Below, one piece after another: positions 35,185-43,347 of a stretch of DNA of 64,000 bases. Within the stretch, counting starts at the first letter, position 1, and the number at the start of each line of letters is the position of its first letter. The stretch covers positions 93,502 to 157,501 of the forward strand of contig NZ_JAFWOM010000069.1 in assembly GCF_017545445.1 (NCBI RefSeq), read 5' to 3'. Below the pieces are notes generated by a model. It did no database searches, was not told where the DNA came from, and saw only the letters and a program-made list of their open reading frames with translations. The translations under genes were made by a program, and so were the position numbers. The stretch is from Fibrobacter sp. (GTDB lineage: Bacteria; Fibrobacterota; Fibrobacteria; Fibrobacterales; Fibrobacteraceae).

Positions 35185-35212
35185 AATATAGATGTTTCTG
35201 GGAAATTGTCAA
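35185..35212 (-). promoter_or_regulatory. Promoter of tRNA-Glu copy 2
   Basis: On the minus strand TTGACA (35212-35207)-N16-TATATT (35190-35185), 15 bp before the tRNA. It overlaps the upstream extension of the plus-strand ABC frame, a reason to start that gene at 35246 instead. Confidence 0.8.
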
Positions 35213-35245
35213 GGGATTTTTTTTGATTTTTTTATTTTTGCTCCT

Positions 35246-36811
35246 GTGATTCTGAAAAAACGGTTGAAAAAGGTGCTTTGGCAAGGCGTTTTGCGCTTTT
35301 TGCCGGTCGCGTTGTTCGCAAGTGCTGCGGATGCGGCCCTGCTTTGGGGAATCCGTTCTTTCATGGGAATCCTTCAAGGCGATGCAGTTTTTTCGCTTGC
35401 AGGGTGGCTTGCCCTGATGGTCATCCTTACGCTGTTGCGTTTTGCGTTTTTTGCCTGGAAATTGAACATCTCCGAAAAATGGCTTTACGGAGCCGGCACG
35501 TTTGTGATGGCGTGGTTCCTGCATACGCTGCGGTCGCTTTCGCCTCGGGTTTTCCATACGCCAGCAGGGGAAGCGAAAGTTGAGGCGGCCTACGAATCGA
35601 CGCTTGTATTGCAGAATAATGGCGGCGTTTTTTTTCAAGCGGTTCAGGCGGTGCTCCAGCTTTTGGTGTTTTTGCCGGTGCTGTTTTACATATCGTGGCC
35701 GCTGACGTTGTTCCTCTTTATCGTTGTCGTTCCGCTGGTCAGCTGGATGCAACGCTGTTTGCATAAGATGGGGCCAGCCGAAGAAAGTCTCTTGACGGAA
35801 CGCTCTGATTTTCGCATGTCGCTTTACCATGCCCGCAAACTTTTCCGCCGTTGGAGTTCCCGCTTTGAACGCAAGGAAGTGTCGAACGATTTGATTTCTC
35901 AAGTGCGGACGCTTCGAGACGACGGCCTTGCGGTTTCGCTACGCAAAGGCGTGCTTTCGCTGGTGACAGAATCGGTATCCGTCTTGGCGATGGTTTTTGT
36001 GCTCGCGTTCTGCGCCCTGCTGATTTCCAAAGGCTGGATGGACGGCACGGGGCTTGTGCTTTATTGCTCGGCGGTTCTCCTTTGTTACAAACCCGTGAAA
36101 GAATGCGCCCGCGTCATGCCGCAGGCTCGTTCCGCGATGAGTGCGCTTCGTGTCTTGGAAAAATTCGAATTGCTCCCTTCAAAAAATTCAAGTGCAAACG
36201 CAGTTGAATGGGAATGTTCGCCAAATGCAGAAAACTTGGAAATTACACAGGGCGATTTCGCTTACGAAGGTGCCTTTGCAAACTTGTTCAGCAATTTTTC
36301 ACTGTGTTGGAATACGAAAAAGCCTGTACTTGTCCGCGGTCGCAACGGCGTTGGCAAATCGACGCTGCTCCGCTTGATTGCTGGGCTTGAGGAATGGAAC
36401 CATAGTAAAATAAATTACAGTTCTCCGTTAAAAAATAATGTTTTTTTTGTCGCACAAGACTTAGAATTACCCCCGCTTCACTTGTTAAAGAAACGCCTCG
36501 CACAAACAAATTCTACCGCCGTCATTGAATTCGTGCGTACGGCGCATGTCGATAAGATTCTTGAAAAAGAGGGAATGTCTGGCGGGGAACGCGCCCGTGT
36601 TGCTTTGGCGTGGGCGCTTGCTTCGGATTCATCAATGGTCTTGCTCGATGAACCGTTTGCTTCTGTCGCGCTTGTCGATCGCGAACCGCTGTTGACATCG
36701 TTCCTTGATGTTGCCGAACAACTCCGCAAATGGGTGGTGCTCGTGAGTCACGACGTACTGTCTCGTGAATTAGAACAACATTTTAATGTCGTGGAGATGG
36801 ATCATGGCTAA
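35246..36811 (+). CDS. ABC exporter half-transporter (membrane + ATPase)
   Basis: 521 residues from GTG 35246; earlier starts would run into the tRNA promoter. Residues ~10-280 hold about five or six membrane segments of ABC-exporter type. The ATPase domain has Walker A RGRNGVGKSTLLRLIAG, signature MSGGERARVALAWA and Walker B MVLLDEPFAS, plus the switch His in VVLVSHD. The arrangement is like CydC/CydD or MsbA half-transporters, but no partner lies adjacent. It overlaps the methyltransferase by 8 bp and heads an operon with the Kdo transferase, so a lipid or envelope substrate is plausible. Confidence 0.85.
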   Translation: MILKKRLKKVLWQGVLRFLPVALFASAADAALLWGIRSFMGILQGDAVFSLAGWLALMVILTLLRFAFFAWKLNISEKWLYGAGTFVMAWFLHTLRSLSPRVFHTPAGEAKVEAAYESTLVLQNNGGVFFQAVQAVLQLLVFLPVLFYISWPLTLFLFIVVVPLVSWMQRCLHKMGPAEESLLTERSDFRMSLYHARKLFRRWSSRFERKEVSNDLISQVRTLRDDGLAVSLRKGVLSLVTESVSVLAMVFVLAFCALLISKGWMDGTGLVLYCSAVLLCYKPVKECARVMPQARSAMSALRVLEKFELLPSKNSSANAVEWECSPNAENLEITQGDFAYEGAFANLFSNFSLCWNTKKPVLVRGRNGVGKSTLLRLIAGLEEWNHSKINYSSPLKNNVFFVAQDLELPPLHLLKKRLAQTNSTAVIEFVRTAHVDKILEKEGMSGGERARVALAWALASDSSMVLLDEPFASVALVDREPLLTSFLDVAEQLRKWVVLVSHDVLSRELEQHFNVVEMDHG

Positions 36812-37472
36812 GGTGGAACGCAATTTGGCAGAACGAAATTTATCATCCTTGCTGTATCGTTTTCGCGGCTACATTTTAGGCGTTATCGCGGTCGCTCTTT
36901 TCGCATTTCCGCCGAGCTTGTTTCCAGAAACGTTTTGTATAAACGATTGCATCGCAGGCATTCTCGTAGCCGTCCCCCTATACGTGGCTAGTGCGTTTTT
37001 GCGAGTGCGGACACGCCAGTTCATTGGCGAACACACGCGAGGCAGTGTCCATGCGGCGGACAAACTTGTAACTTGTGGCCCTTATTCACGAGTGCGGCAT
37101 CCGCTTTACATTTCCAATACCGGCTTTGCGCTTGGAGTTGCGTTTTTCCATTTGGGCGTTTCGCTTTGGGTGCTTCCGTTCATGCTCGTTGTTGTGGCGT
37201 TTGAAGTCGCTTTGTCGAGAATCGAAGACCATTTTCTAGAACAAAAGTTTGGCGACACATGGCGTGCATGGGCTGCAAAAACGGCTGCGGTTCTGCCGTG
37301 TTGGAGCACTTCGCGTAGTTCCTGCCGCAGCGACTCTTGTTGTGATTCTGAACACGTTCCTCCACAAAGAACCTTTTGGCAAGCATTTTTTGCAGATTTT
37401 TCTACATGGTTTTGGATTTTCTTTTGTAATTTATTGTTGGTATTGAGAAAAATGGTGGTTTTCTATGTTTAA
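36804..37472 (+). CDS. ICMT/PEMT-type membrane methyltransferase
   Basis: 222 residues from ATG 36804, which overlaps the upstream stop (ATGGCTAA). The family signature is CGPYSRVRHPLYISN near residue 90, with membrane segments before and after and an E-x-x-F-L-E-Q-K-F-G motif (RIEDHFLEQKFG). These enzymes methylate isoprenylcysteine, phospholipids or unknown lipids using SAM in the membrane. The last ~60 residues (Ser/Cys-rich, then a hydrophobic stretch) are unusual. It overlaps the Kdo transferase start by 8 bp. Confidence 0.82.
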   Translation: MAKVERNLAERNLSSLLYRFRGYILGVIAVALFAFPPSLFPETFCINDCIAGILVAVPLYVASAFLRVRTRQFIGEHTRGSVHAADKLVTCGPYSRVRHPLYISNTGFALGVAFFHLGVSLWVLPFMLVVVAFEVALSRIEDHFLEQKFGDTWRAWAAKTAAVLPCWSTSRSSCRSDSCCDSEHVPPQRTFWQAFFADFSTWFWIFFCNLLLVLRKMVVFYV

Positions 37473-38643
37473 GGTAATGGACATCGCTCGCGAGGCTTTA
37501 GGATCTGTAGCTAAAGTTGCAGCCAAAGTGCCTGTTATAGAAAATAAGTATCATGTGAAAGATCGCTTGCGCGGCCCTTGGCCTAAGGGACCGTTCCTTT
37601 GGATGCACGGAGCGAGTCTCGGTGAATGCAAGATGCTTTTGAATTTGGCGAAATGCCTCCAGGAAGATTTGTCAGGTTGCCCGCGTCTTTTGGTGACAAC
37701 GCAAAAAGTTGAAGTGCTTTCGTACATCAAGGAATCGGGCGCGGATGTCGCGGCGAGCATTGCTCCTGCAGATACGCCTACGACGATGAAGTCTTTTATT
37801 GCGGCGGTAAAGCCGCTGGGCCTCATTCTTGCCGAAAACGAACTTTGGCCGGGCTATCTCTCTTCGATGATGCGAATTTCGACGCGGCCTTCTGTGGCGG
37901 TTGTTTCGGGGCGTTTCCATCGGGCTGTTCCCGGAATGGATTATTCGGCGATTGGTTTTGTGAGCATGCAGACGGGTTCCGACCTTTCCCGATTTTTCAG
38001 CGTAGCGACGCGGACGAATAAATCGCGGATGGTGATTGGCGGCGACTGGAAGCTTTTGCCGTGGGTCCGTTCGGGCAAATGCGTTACATCTTCCGAAAAT
38101 CCGACGGTCGATACGGCGTTTATCTCGATGCACATCCAGGAATGGGCGAGCCTTTGCCGCATGATTGCCTCTTGCATCAAGCGTGATGAATCGGTGGTGC
38201 TCGTGCCCCGCCGCCTCTCCGAAGTGGCTGATTTCCGTAAATCGCTCTTGGATCAAGAAATTGCCGTAGTCGATTGGCCGCTCGTGCAGAAGGGCGCGGT
38301 TTCGATGGTGTCGCAGTTCGGCGTGACGAAGAACGTGTTTGCTGTTTCTAAAACGGCGGTGATTGGCGGCTCGTTTGCCCGTGGTCTCGGAGTCCATGAT
38401 TTCTGGGAACCGCTTGAACGGGGCGTTGCCACTTGCGTAGGACCGTATGCAGAAGGACAAAAAGAAACGGTAGCGACGCTTGTTCGTGAGGGCGTTATCG
38501 CCCAGTTGCAATCGACAGCGGAATTTTCTAAGCGGAATACGCCTGATGTTCGTTTGGTGCAATCCTTTCTCGTGCACGAAAGTGCTAAAATTAGCGACTC
38601 GTACCAGCAATTAATAGATTATTTGAAAAACTTGCTAAAGTAA
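37465..38643 (+). CDS. waaA: 3-deoxy-D-manno-octulosonic acid transferase (Kdo transferase)
   Basis: 392 residues. WaaA/KdtA (GT30) moves Kdo from CMP-Kdo to lipid A at the inner membrane, so the cell makes LPS. Visible: FLWMHGASLGECKM, the catalytic-Glu region of GT30; LILAENELWPGYL; VVSGRF; and the C-terminal VIGGSFARGLGVHDFWEP. It lies in an operon with an ABC protein and a lipid-type methyltransferase, 12 bp before ispH. Confidence 0.9.
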   Translation: MFKVMDIAREALGSVAKVAAKVPVIENKYHVKDRLRGPWPKGPFLWMHGASLGECKMLLNLAKCLQEDLSGCPRLLVTTQKVEVLSYIKESGADVAASIAPADTPTTMKSFIAAVKPLGLILAENELWPGYLSSMMRISTRPSVAVVSGRFHRAVPGMDYSAIGFVSMQTGSDLSRFFSVATRTNKSRMVIGGDWKLLPWVRSGKCVTSSENPTVDTAFISMHIQEWASLCRMIASCIKRDESVVLVPRRLSEVADFRKSLLDQEIAVVDWPLVQKGAVSMVSQFGVTKNVFAVSKTAVIGGSFARGLGVHDFWEPLERGVATCVGPYAEGQKETVATLVREGVIAQLQSTAEFSKRNTPDVRLVQSFLVHESAKISDSYQQLIDYLKNLLK

Positions 38644-38655
38644 ATTAGGTGAATT

Positions 38656-39588
38656 ATGAAAAAACTCATTTTGGCTACACCTCGCGGATTCTGTGCCGGA
38701 GTCGATCGTGCCATCCATGTGGTTGAAAGGGCTGTCGAAAAGTTCGGGACGCCGATATATGTCCGCCACGAAATCGTGCACAATAAATTTGTCGTGGATA
38801 CGCTTAAGGACAAAGGAGTCGTCTTCGTCGATGAACTGAGCCAGGTGCCAGAGGGTTCCGTAGTGATTTTTTCGGCTCACGGTGTCGCAGAACGCATTTA
38901 CGAAGAAGCAAAAACCCGTAATTTGCAAGTGCTCGATGCGAGCTGCCCGCTTGTGCTCAAGGTGCATTTCAGCGCAAAACGCCATTACAACGCTGGTCGC
39001 CATATCATCTTGATCGGGCATGCTGGGCACGCCGAAGTGGAAGGCACGCTCGGACAACTTCCAAAAGGAGCCATCACGCTCATCCGTAACGAGATGGATG
39101 TGGAAAATGTGGTCGTGCCGCAAGACAAGGAGCTCGCCTACATCACGCAGACGACGCTTTCTGTCGCGGAAACACGCAAGATTATTGACGCGCTCAAACG
39201 CCGTTTCCCGAATATCATCGGGCCGGAGGCGGGCGACCTCTGCTACGCAACGGGCAACCGCCAAGCTGCCGTTCTCGAACTTTGTTCCGTGGTCGATATG
39301 CTTCTGGTCGTGGGCGCGAAGAATTCCTCCAATTCATCTCGTCTGATGGAACTGGGCCTTGAACAGGGCTTGCCGAGCCATCTGATTGCGGATGTCAACG
39401 ACCTTGACCCGAAGTGGTTTGATGGCATTGACACGGTCGGCCTTTCGAGCGGGGCAAGCGCACCGGAAGTGCTGGTTCAGGGAGTCGTAGATTGGCTGAA
39501 AGAAAAATTTGCCCCGATTGAAGTCAAAAATCTTGTAAAATTAGTGGAAAATACGAAGTTTAACTTGCCAAAGGCATTGCAAGATTAA
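38656..39588 (+). CDS. ispH: 4-hydroxy-3-methylbut-2-enyl diphosphate reductase
   Basis: 310 residues. IspH makes IPP and DMAPP in the last step of the MEP pathway. The three [4Fe-4S] cysteines are present: C13 in PRGFCAGVDRA, C97 in DASCPLV and C196 in GDLCYATGNRQ. HEIVHN and SAHGV substrate histidines are also there. The ATG has a ribosome site (TAGGTG) and is 12 bp from waaA. Confidence 0.96.
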   Translation: MKKLILATPRGFCAGVDRAIHVVERAVEKFGTPIYVRHEIVHNKFVVDTLKDKGVVFVDELSQVPEGSVVIFSAHGVAERIYEEAKTRNLQVLDASCPLVLKVHFSAKRHYNAGRHIILIGHAGHAEVEGTLGQLPKGAITLIRNEMDVENVVVPQDKELAYITQTTLSVAETRKIIDALKRRFPNIIGPEAGDLCYATGNRQAAVLELCSVVDMLLVVGAKNSSNSSRLMELGLEQGLPSHLIADVNDLDPKWFDGIDTVGLSSGASAPEVLVQGVVDWLKEKFAPIEVKNLVKLVENTKFNLPKALQD

Positions 39589-39654
39589 CTTTAGCCTTGA
39601 CAATTTTAAAATTTTTAGCTAAAATTGGTGCCTGTAAAAACAACGGAGTTTAAT

Positions 39655-39876
39655 ATGAGCCGCATTTGTGAAGTCACCGGCAAAGCCGGTCTTGTGGGCA
39701 ACATGGTTTCCCACTCTAATCGTAAGAAGTTGATGAAGCAGCTTCCGAACCTCCAGAAGAAGCGTTTCTACATTCCTGAAGAAGACCGCTGGGTGACTCT
39801 CCGCGTGAGCGCCGCTGGCCTTCGCACCATCAGCAAGCTTGGCATCCAGGCTGTTGCTCAGGAACTCGGAATCTAA
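39655..39876 (+). CDS. rpmB: 50S ribosomal protein L28
   Basis: 73 residues from ATG 39655 with GGAG upstream. It starts MSRICEVTGKAGLVGNMVSHSN and has KKRFYIP and WVTLRVSAAGLRTI, as in L28. Codon use is strongly biased to C-ending codons, as expected for a ribosomal protein. Followed by a terminator. Confidence 0.95.
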   Translation: MSRICEVTGKAGLVGNMVSHSNRKKLMKQLPNLQKKRFYIPEEDRWVTLRVSAAGLRTISKLGIQAVAQELGI

Positions 39877-39900
39877 TTTCTTAGGTTAAAAGTTTAGCAA

Positions 39901-39930
39901 AAACCGCTATGTGCAACATGGCGGTCTTTT
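39901..39930 (+). terminator. Terminator after rpmB
   Basis: Stem ACCGC-TATGT / ACATG-GCGGT around GCA, followed by CTTTT. Confidence 0.75.
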
Positions 39931-39965
39931 GTGTGTTTTGAGAATATTGACTAGTGTGAAAGTCG

Positions 39966-40002
39966 CGAAAAAAAAGCCCCAGTGCTGAGACTGGGGCTGA
40001 TT
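39966..40002 (-). terminator. Terminator of the exonuclease gene
   Basis: Stem AGCCCCAGT (39975-39983) / ACTGGGGCT (39990-39998). On the minus strand it is followed by eight T's, so it ends minus-strand transcription; on the plus strand GATTTT follows. Confidence 0.8.
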
Positions 40003-40112
40003 TTATAGAGTTTGTTGCTGAATCCCGTCGCAATTGTGAAACAAGAAATAATGGATCCCCTCCCTAATGGTCGAGGATGACGAGCTTCGAGGATGCTAGA
40101 TCGAGGACGATG

Positions 40113-40760
40113 TTACTTCCGAATAAACTGCGGCGTACCTTTGTACTTGGCCATGGCCTGCATGATGCTCCCCATTTCCCATTCTTTTTCTTTGAGGCGG
40201 CGGCGGAGCAACGCCACGAACACTTCCATGAGCATTTCGCAATCATAGACGGAGCGGTGCATCTTTTCTTCGTCGATGGTCATCGAGATTTCACCGCGCT
40301 TCATGAACATGTTCGCCATGAAGCCGAGCTTGTGGTTTGCGAGTTCCGGCAAGATAGCTTTTGAAATGGCGAGGCTATCGATAACGGGGTTGCCGGGCGT
40401 GAACTGCGGGTTCTGTTCGTAGGCGGTTCGCAAAAAGCTCGCGTCGAAGTTTGCGTTGTGGGCGAGCAAAATGGAGCCGGGACCGCAGAACGCAGTGAAC
40501 TGCTTGAGGGCTTCGCCCACGGGTGGTGCGTTTTCGACCATCTTGTCGGTAATGTGGTTCACATTAGATGCTTCGACGGGAATGAGCATGTTTGGCTTTA
40601 CAAGCGTGTCGAATTCCGAAATGATCTTCGGAACCACGCGACCGTTTTTCACTTCTACCGTGAACTTTACGGCGCCAATTTCAATGATTTCGTCTTTACG
40701 GTTGACAAGACCAGTCGTTTCCAAGTCGAATGCGACAAATTTAGGAGGTAATGCTATCAC
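40113..40760 (-). CDS. DEDDh 3'-5' exonuclease (DnaQ-like)
   Basis: 215 residues. Exo I FVAFDLETTG (D12, E14), Exo II LLAHNANFDASFL and Exo III HRSVYDCEML give the four acidic residues and His of DEDDh exonucleases. It is similar to the epsilon subunit of DNA polymerase III or to stand-alone RNase T-like enzymes; which of these cannot be decided here. It is 15 bp downstream of the acyltransferase gene and is followed by a good terminator. Confidence 0.88.
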   Translation of the reverse strand: MIALPPKFVAFDLETTGLVNRKDEIIEIGAVKFTVEVKNGRVVPKIISEFDTLVKPNMLIPVEASNVNHITDKMVENAPPVGEALKQFTAFCGPGSILLAHNANFDASFLRTAYEQNPQFTPGNPVIDSLAISKAILPELANHKLGFMANMFMKRGEISMTIDEEKMHRSVYDCEMLMEVFVALLRRRLKEKEWEMGSIMQAMAKYKGTPQFIRK

Positions 40761-40775
40761 GGCTGTTTTCCTTTT

Positions 40776-41300
40776 TTAATTATTTTCACGTAAAAGATAC
40801 TTAATTTCAATGTCAATAGCTGACAGCGGTAGCGGAATGATGAAATTATCCCACCCTTTTAGGCGAAAATGTTTGCCGTACTTGATGCAAAAAAGCCAAA
40901 GGGGGCGATCGCTCGCCTTAGAAAGCCAAAGAGAACCGGGTTTTATTTGGAGGGCAGGCCCGTGCGGGCCGTCTAATGCCATGCCGACAAAGCGGTCATT
41001 CTTGAGAGACTTTAGTAGGTGCCTTACGTTGGTCGCTCCGTGCGTGTCCGAACCGCGAGTGACTTCGTAATGGAGATGCTTTGCCGCAAGTGCGAAGATT
41101 TCGCCATCGCCGGATTCCGAGACGAGGATGTGGACGTTCTTGTTCTTGAATGCTGCGCAACTTGCAAGGAGGTCCTTGTGCCACAGTCCGAGGATTCCAG
41201 GGCGAAAGTCGTCGGGCACGCGAAGCCGGATGCGCAGGCTCCTCATCCATAGAGCGCCGAGCCAAGCGAGCAATTTTGTTTTCAACGAGGGCGATTTCAC
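40776..41300 (-). CDS. DUF374 lysophospholipid acyltransferase-like protein
   Basis: 174 residues from GTG 41300. The DUF374/LPLAT features are GLWHKDLLAS (the HX4-5D-type site), SESGDGEIFALAA, RGSDTHGATNV and ALDGPHGPALQIKPG. Such proteins are thought to be lipid A or phospholipid acyltransferases at the inner membrane. Short compared with most members (~200-220), mainly at the N-terminus. Probably co-transcribed with the exonuclease. Confidence 0.82.
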   Translation of the reverse strand: MKSPSLKTKLLAWLGALWMRSLRIRLRVPDDFRPGILGLWHKDLLASCAAFKNKNVHILVSESGDGEIFALAAKHLHYEVTRGSDTHGATNVRHLLKSLKNDRFVGMALDGPHGPALQIKPGSLWLSKASDRPLWLFCIKYGKHFRLKGWDNFIIPLPLSAIDIEIKYLLRENN

Positions 41301-41374
41301 GCATAAAAAATAGGTTTTGGAATGGTGTAGGACAATGTAAATGAAATTTTTTTGACTTTTTTTACCTTGAACCC

Positions 41375-41403
41375 TTGATAAACTGCAAATAAATACCTAT
41401 ATT
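41375..41403 (+). promoter_or_regulatory. Promoter of tRNA-Cys
   Basis: TTGATA (41375-41380)-N17-TATATT (41398-41403), 14 bp before the tRNA. Confidence 0.8.
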
Positions 41404-41417
41404 ACACCCGCAATTAT

Positions 41418-41490
41418 GGCGACGTACCCAAGTTGGTAAGGGGCGAGTCTGCAAAACTCTTATTCGGCGGTTCGAGTCCGCCCGTTGCCT
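41418..41490 (+). tRNA. tRNA-Cys (GCA)
   Basis: 73 nt. Acceptor GGCGACG / CGTTGCC, discriminator U as is typical for Cys. Anticodon arm GAGT-CTGCAAA-ACTC gives GCA; T arm GGCGG-TTCGAGT-CCGCC. CCA is not encoded. Confidence 0.95.
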
Positions 41491-41493
41491 CTG

Positions 41494-41526
41494 AAAAGAC
41501 CTTCTGTGAAAGCAGAAGGTCTTTTT
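41494..41526 (+). terminator. Terminator after tRNA-Cys
   Basis: Stem AAAAGACCTTCTG / CAGAAGGTCTTTT with a TGAAAG loop and further T's. Confidence 0.9.
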
Positions 41527-41552
41527 GTTTGTATATCGATGCTCAAAAAACA

Positions 41553-41690
41553 GACCCCGCAACAGAGTGCGGGGTGACAATACAAGCTGAATTCTAAAGT
41601 CTGCCAACGATCTCTAATTCATCAGAACCGCAGCGAAGCCGTAACTTCCTACTGCCCACTAACCACTAACCACTAATCACTAACCACTGC
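41553..41690. repeat. Dispersed palindrome and ACTAACC-type heptamer repeats
   Basis: CCCCGCA-ACAGAG-TGCGGGG plus GTGAC (41557-41580) belongs to the small palindrome family. At about 41655-41690 CACTAACC, CACTAATC and CACTAACC follow one another, a degenerate 7-mer repeat also seen near 45415-45450, 57075-57100 and (inverted) 61665-61690. Confidence 0.6.
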
Positions 41691-42338
41691 CTACTCCGCC
41701 GCAGGCGGCTGCGGCAGCGGATTCTTGCGGGGGCGGCCACGGGGGCGCTTGACGGGGATTTCTGCAGCGGCTTCGGGATGCAGGGCCTTGTTCTTTGCCA
41801 TGAGCGCTTCGCGGATTTTCTTGGCGCGTTCTTCGATGCGCTGGCGAGCGAGATCGGCGGCAGAAACGATGACGGTCTTGGGCTTATCCCCAGGTTTTGC
41901 ACCGAACGACCCCTTGAGGACGCGGCCAGAAGGCGGCTTGGGTGGCTCCGAAAGAACGCTTTTCAATACGCGTTTTGGCGTTTCTTCCGGTGCTTTGGGT
42001 TCGACGGTTTTGACTTGGGGAACTGGGCTTGGAGAGCCGGTTTGCGAAGATGCGATCTTCTTTAGTATTTTTTTGATGTCGTCGTCATTTTCGCTTTCGT
42101 GCGGCTTATCCACCTTATTGTATTTCTCTACGAGCGAGTTGAACTTAGCGTTTTCGCTTTGTTCTTTTTGCGCCAGGCGTTCCCGCTTGGACGGACGCTT
42201 TGCTCCGTTATGTTTTTTGCCGACGAATTTTTTTTCTCTGCTTTCCGAGTTCTTGATGATTTCTTCATCGGAAAGACCGCGCAATTCAGGGGGCACTTCG
42301 GTAATTTCAAGGTGCTCTTTTTTCGTGGAATCAGCCAT
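41691..42338 (-). CDS. Basic, largely disordered protein with C-terminal AT-hook
   Basis: 215 residues, no recognised domain except the AT-hook-like PVKRPRGRPRKNP at residues ~196-208, which binds the minor groove of AT-rich DNA. The rest is Lys-, Glu- and Pro-rich with probable helices (RLAQKEQSENAKFNSLVEKYN, ADLARQRIEERAKKIREAL). It could be a nucleoid-associated or regulatory protein. No near neighbour explains its role. Confidence 0.75.
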   Translation of the reverse strand: MADSTKKEHLEITEVPPELRGLSDEEIIKNSESREKKFVGKKHNGAKRPSKRERLAQKEQSENAKFNSLVEKYNKVDKPHESENDDDIKKILKKIASSQTGSPSPVPQVKTVEPKAPEETPKRVLKSVLSEPPKPPSGRVLKGSFGAKPGDKPKTVIVSAADLARQRIEERAKKIREALMAKNKALHPEAAAEIPVKRPRGRPRKNPLPQPPAAE

Positions 42339-42477
42339 GATTTTTGACTCTTTTAATACTTTTTCCCCTTGTCAAGAGGATTTTTACTTTTTTTTTACAA
42401 AAAAATTTAAAAAAATTTGAAAAAAGTGTTTGTCAAGGTCTAGAAAAAATTTTCTTTATGGACTATTTTTGGTGTAC

Positions 42478-43140
42478 ATGCTTCGGTTTACACAAGAAAT
42501 ATCTCTCGCTTTGCGCTCTATCGCTAATGAAGAAGAGTCGCATGAAATGTCTAAGAAGGCCAGGGAACAATTTGATTTCCTCGGAATCAAGTTGGTTCCT
42601 CGCCGTGAAGTCACGTATCCAATCTTCGACAAGTACCCGCCAAAGGACGGGGACGAGCTCGTTTCGAGGGTTGAAGACATGTGGGCACAGCCGTATAGGG
42701 AATTCCAGTACGCGGCTTGTGACTACTTGTTCCGGCATCGTGTGCTTCTCGGTGGTCAACACCTCAACTTCTTGAAAAAGCTCATCAAGACTAGAGCTTG
42801 GCGCGATACTGTAGATACTCTCGCGTCTTGCGTCTTAGGTGATCTTGCTTTGCGTCTGCCTGCGCTGCGGACGAAAATTGCGTCATGGATTCGCGACCCG
42901 AACATCTGGGTCCGCCGTAGCGCGATTATCTTCCAGGTGCAGTACAAGGACCGCACGGACTGGCCGCTCCTGCGTCAGTTCTGCCTCACTTGCGCCAAGG
43001 ACGACGACTACTACATCCGCAACGGCATTGGCCGGGCGCTTTCTGAATACGCCCGCATCAACCCGACGGAAGTCCGCCGCTTTGTCCAGGACAACGCATT
43101 TGCGGAACAGACCGCTCAAGAAATTCTACGTCTCATTTAA
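42478..43140 (+). CDS. DNA alkylation repair (AlkD-like HEAT repeat) protein
   Basis: 220 residues from ATG 42478; a TTG start 48 bp upstream would add an unlikely basic stretch. All-helical HEAT-repeat plan with the AlkD-family segments REFQYAACDYL, AWRDTVDTLASCVLGDLAL, IASWIRDPNIWVRRSAIIFQVQYK and DDYYIRNGIGRALSEYAR. AlkD is a DNA glycosylase for bulky or charged alkyl purines. Followed by a terminator. Confidence 0.87.
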   Translation: MLRFTQEISLALRSIANEEESHEMSKKAREQFDFLGIKLVPRREVTYPIFDKYPPKDGDELVSRVEDMWAQPYREFQYAACDYLFRHRVLLGGQHLNFLKKLIKTRAWRDTVDTLASCVLGDLALRLPALRTKIASWIRDPNIWVRRSAIIFQVQYKDRTDWPLLRQFCLTCAKDDDYYIRNGIGRALSEYARINPTEVRRFVQDNAFAEQTAQEILRLI

Positions 43141-43161
43141 GTTAGCGAAGCCTCAGCTTTT

Positions 43162-43191
43162 AAAAAGACTCCTGCAAAGGGGTCTTTTTTT
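43162..43191 (+). terminator. Terminator after the AlkD-like gene
   Basis: AAAGAC(T)CC-TGCAAA-GG(G)GTCTTT followed by T's. Confidence 0.8.
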
Positions 43192-43199
43192 GTGCTCAG

Positions 43200-43340
43200 T
43201 CTCTTCGGTCACAGTCATCCTGGAGCCTGTCATCCTCGAAGCCGTCATTCTCGACCGAAGGGAGGGAAACCATTATTTCTTGTTTTACACTTGCGGAGGG
43301 GAACCATTATTTCTTGGTTTGCATTTGGCGATAGGATCCA
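43200..43340. repeat. Dispersed 'GTCATTCTCGACCGAAGGGAGGG' repeat
   Basis: TCATTCTCGACCGAAGGGAGGGAAACCATTATTTCTTG (43245-43283) recurs in part ~20 bp later (GGAGGGGAACCATTATTTCTTGG). In reverse orientation it is found at 40042-40082 (AAGAAATAATGGATCCCCTCCCTAATGGTCGAGGATGA), and a shorter form at 45340-45367. It is intergenic in all places. Confidence 0.6.
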
Positions 43341-43347
43341 GTGATTT

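Noticed and set aside
35156..35902. A 248-codon minus-strand frame across tRNA-Glu 2 and its promoter
   Set aside because: Overlaps a tRNA, a promoter and the ABC exporter gene; its Arg/Gln/Lys-rich sequence is not protein-like.
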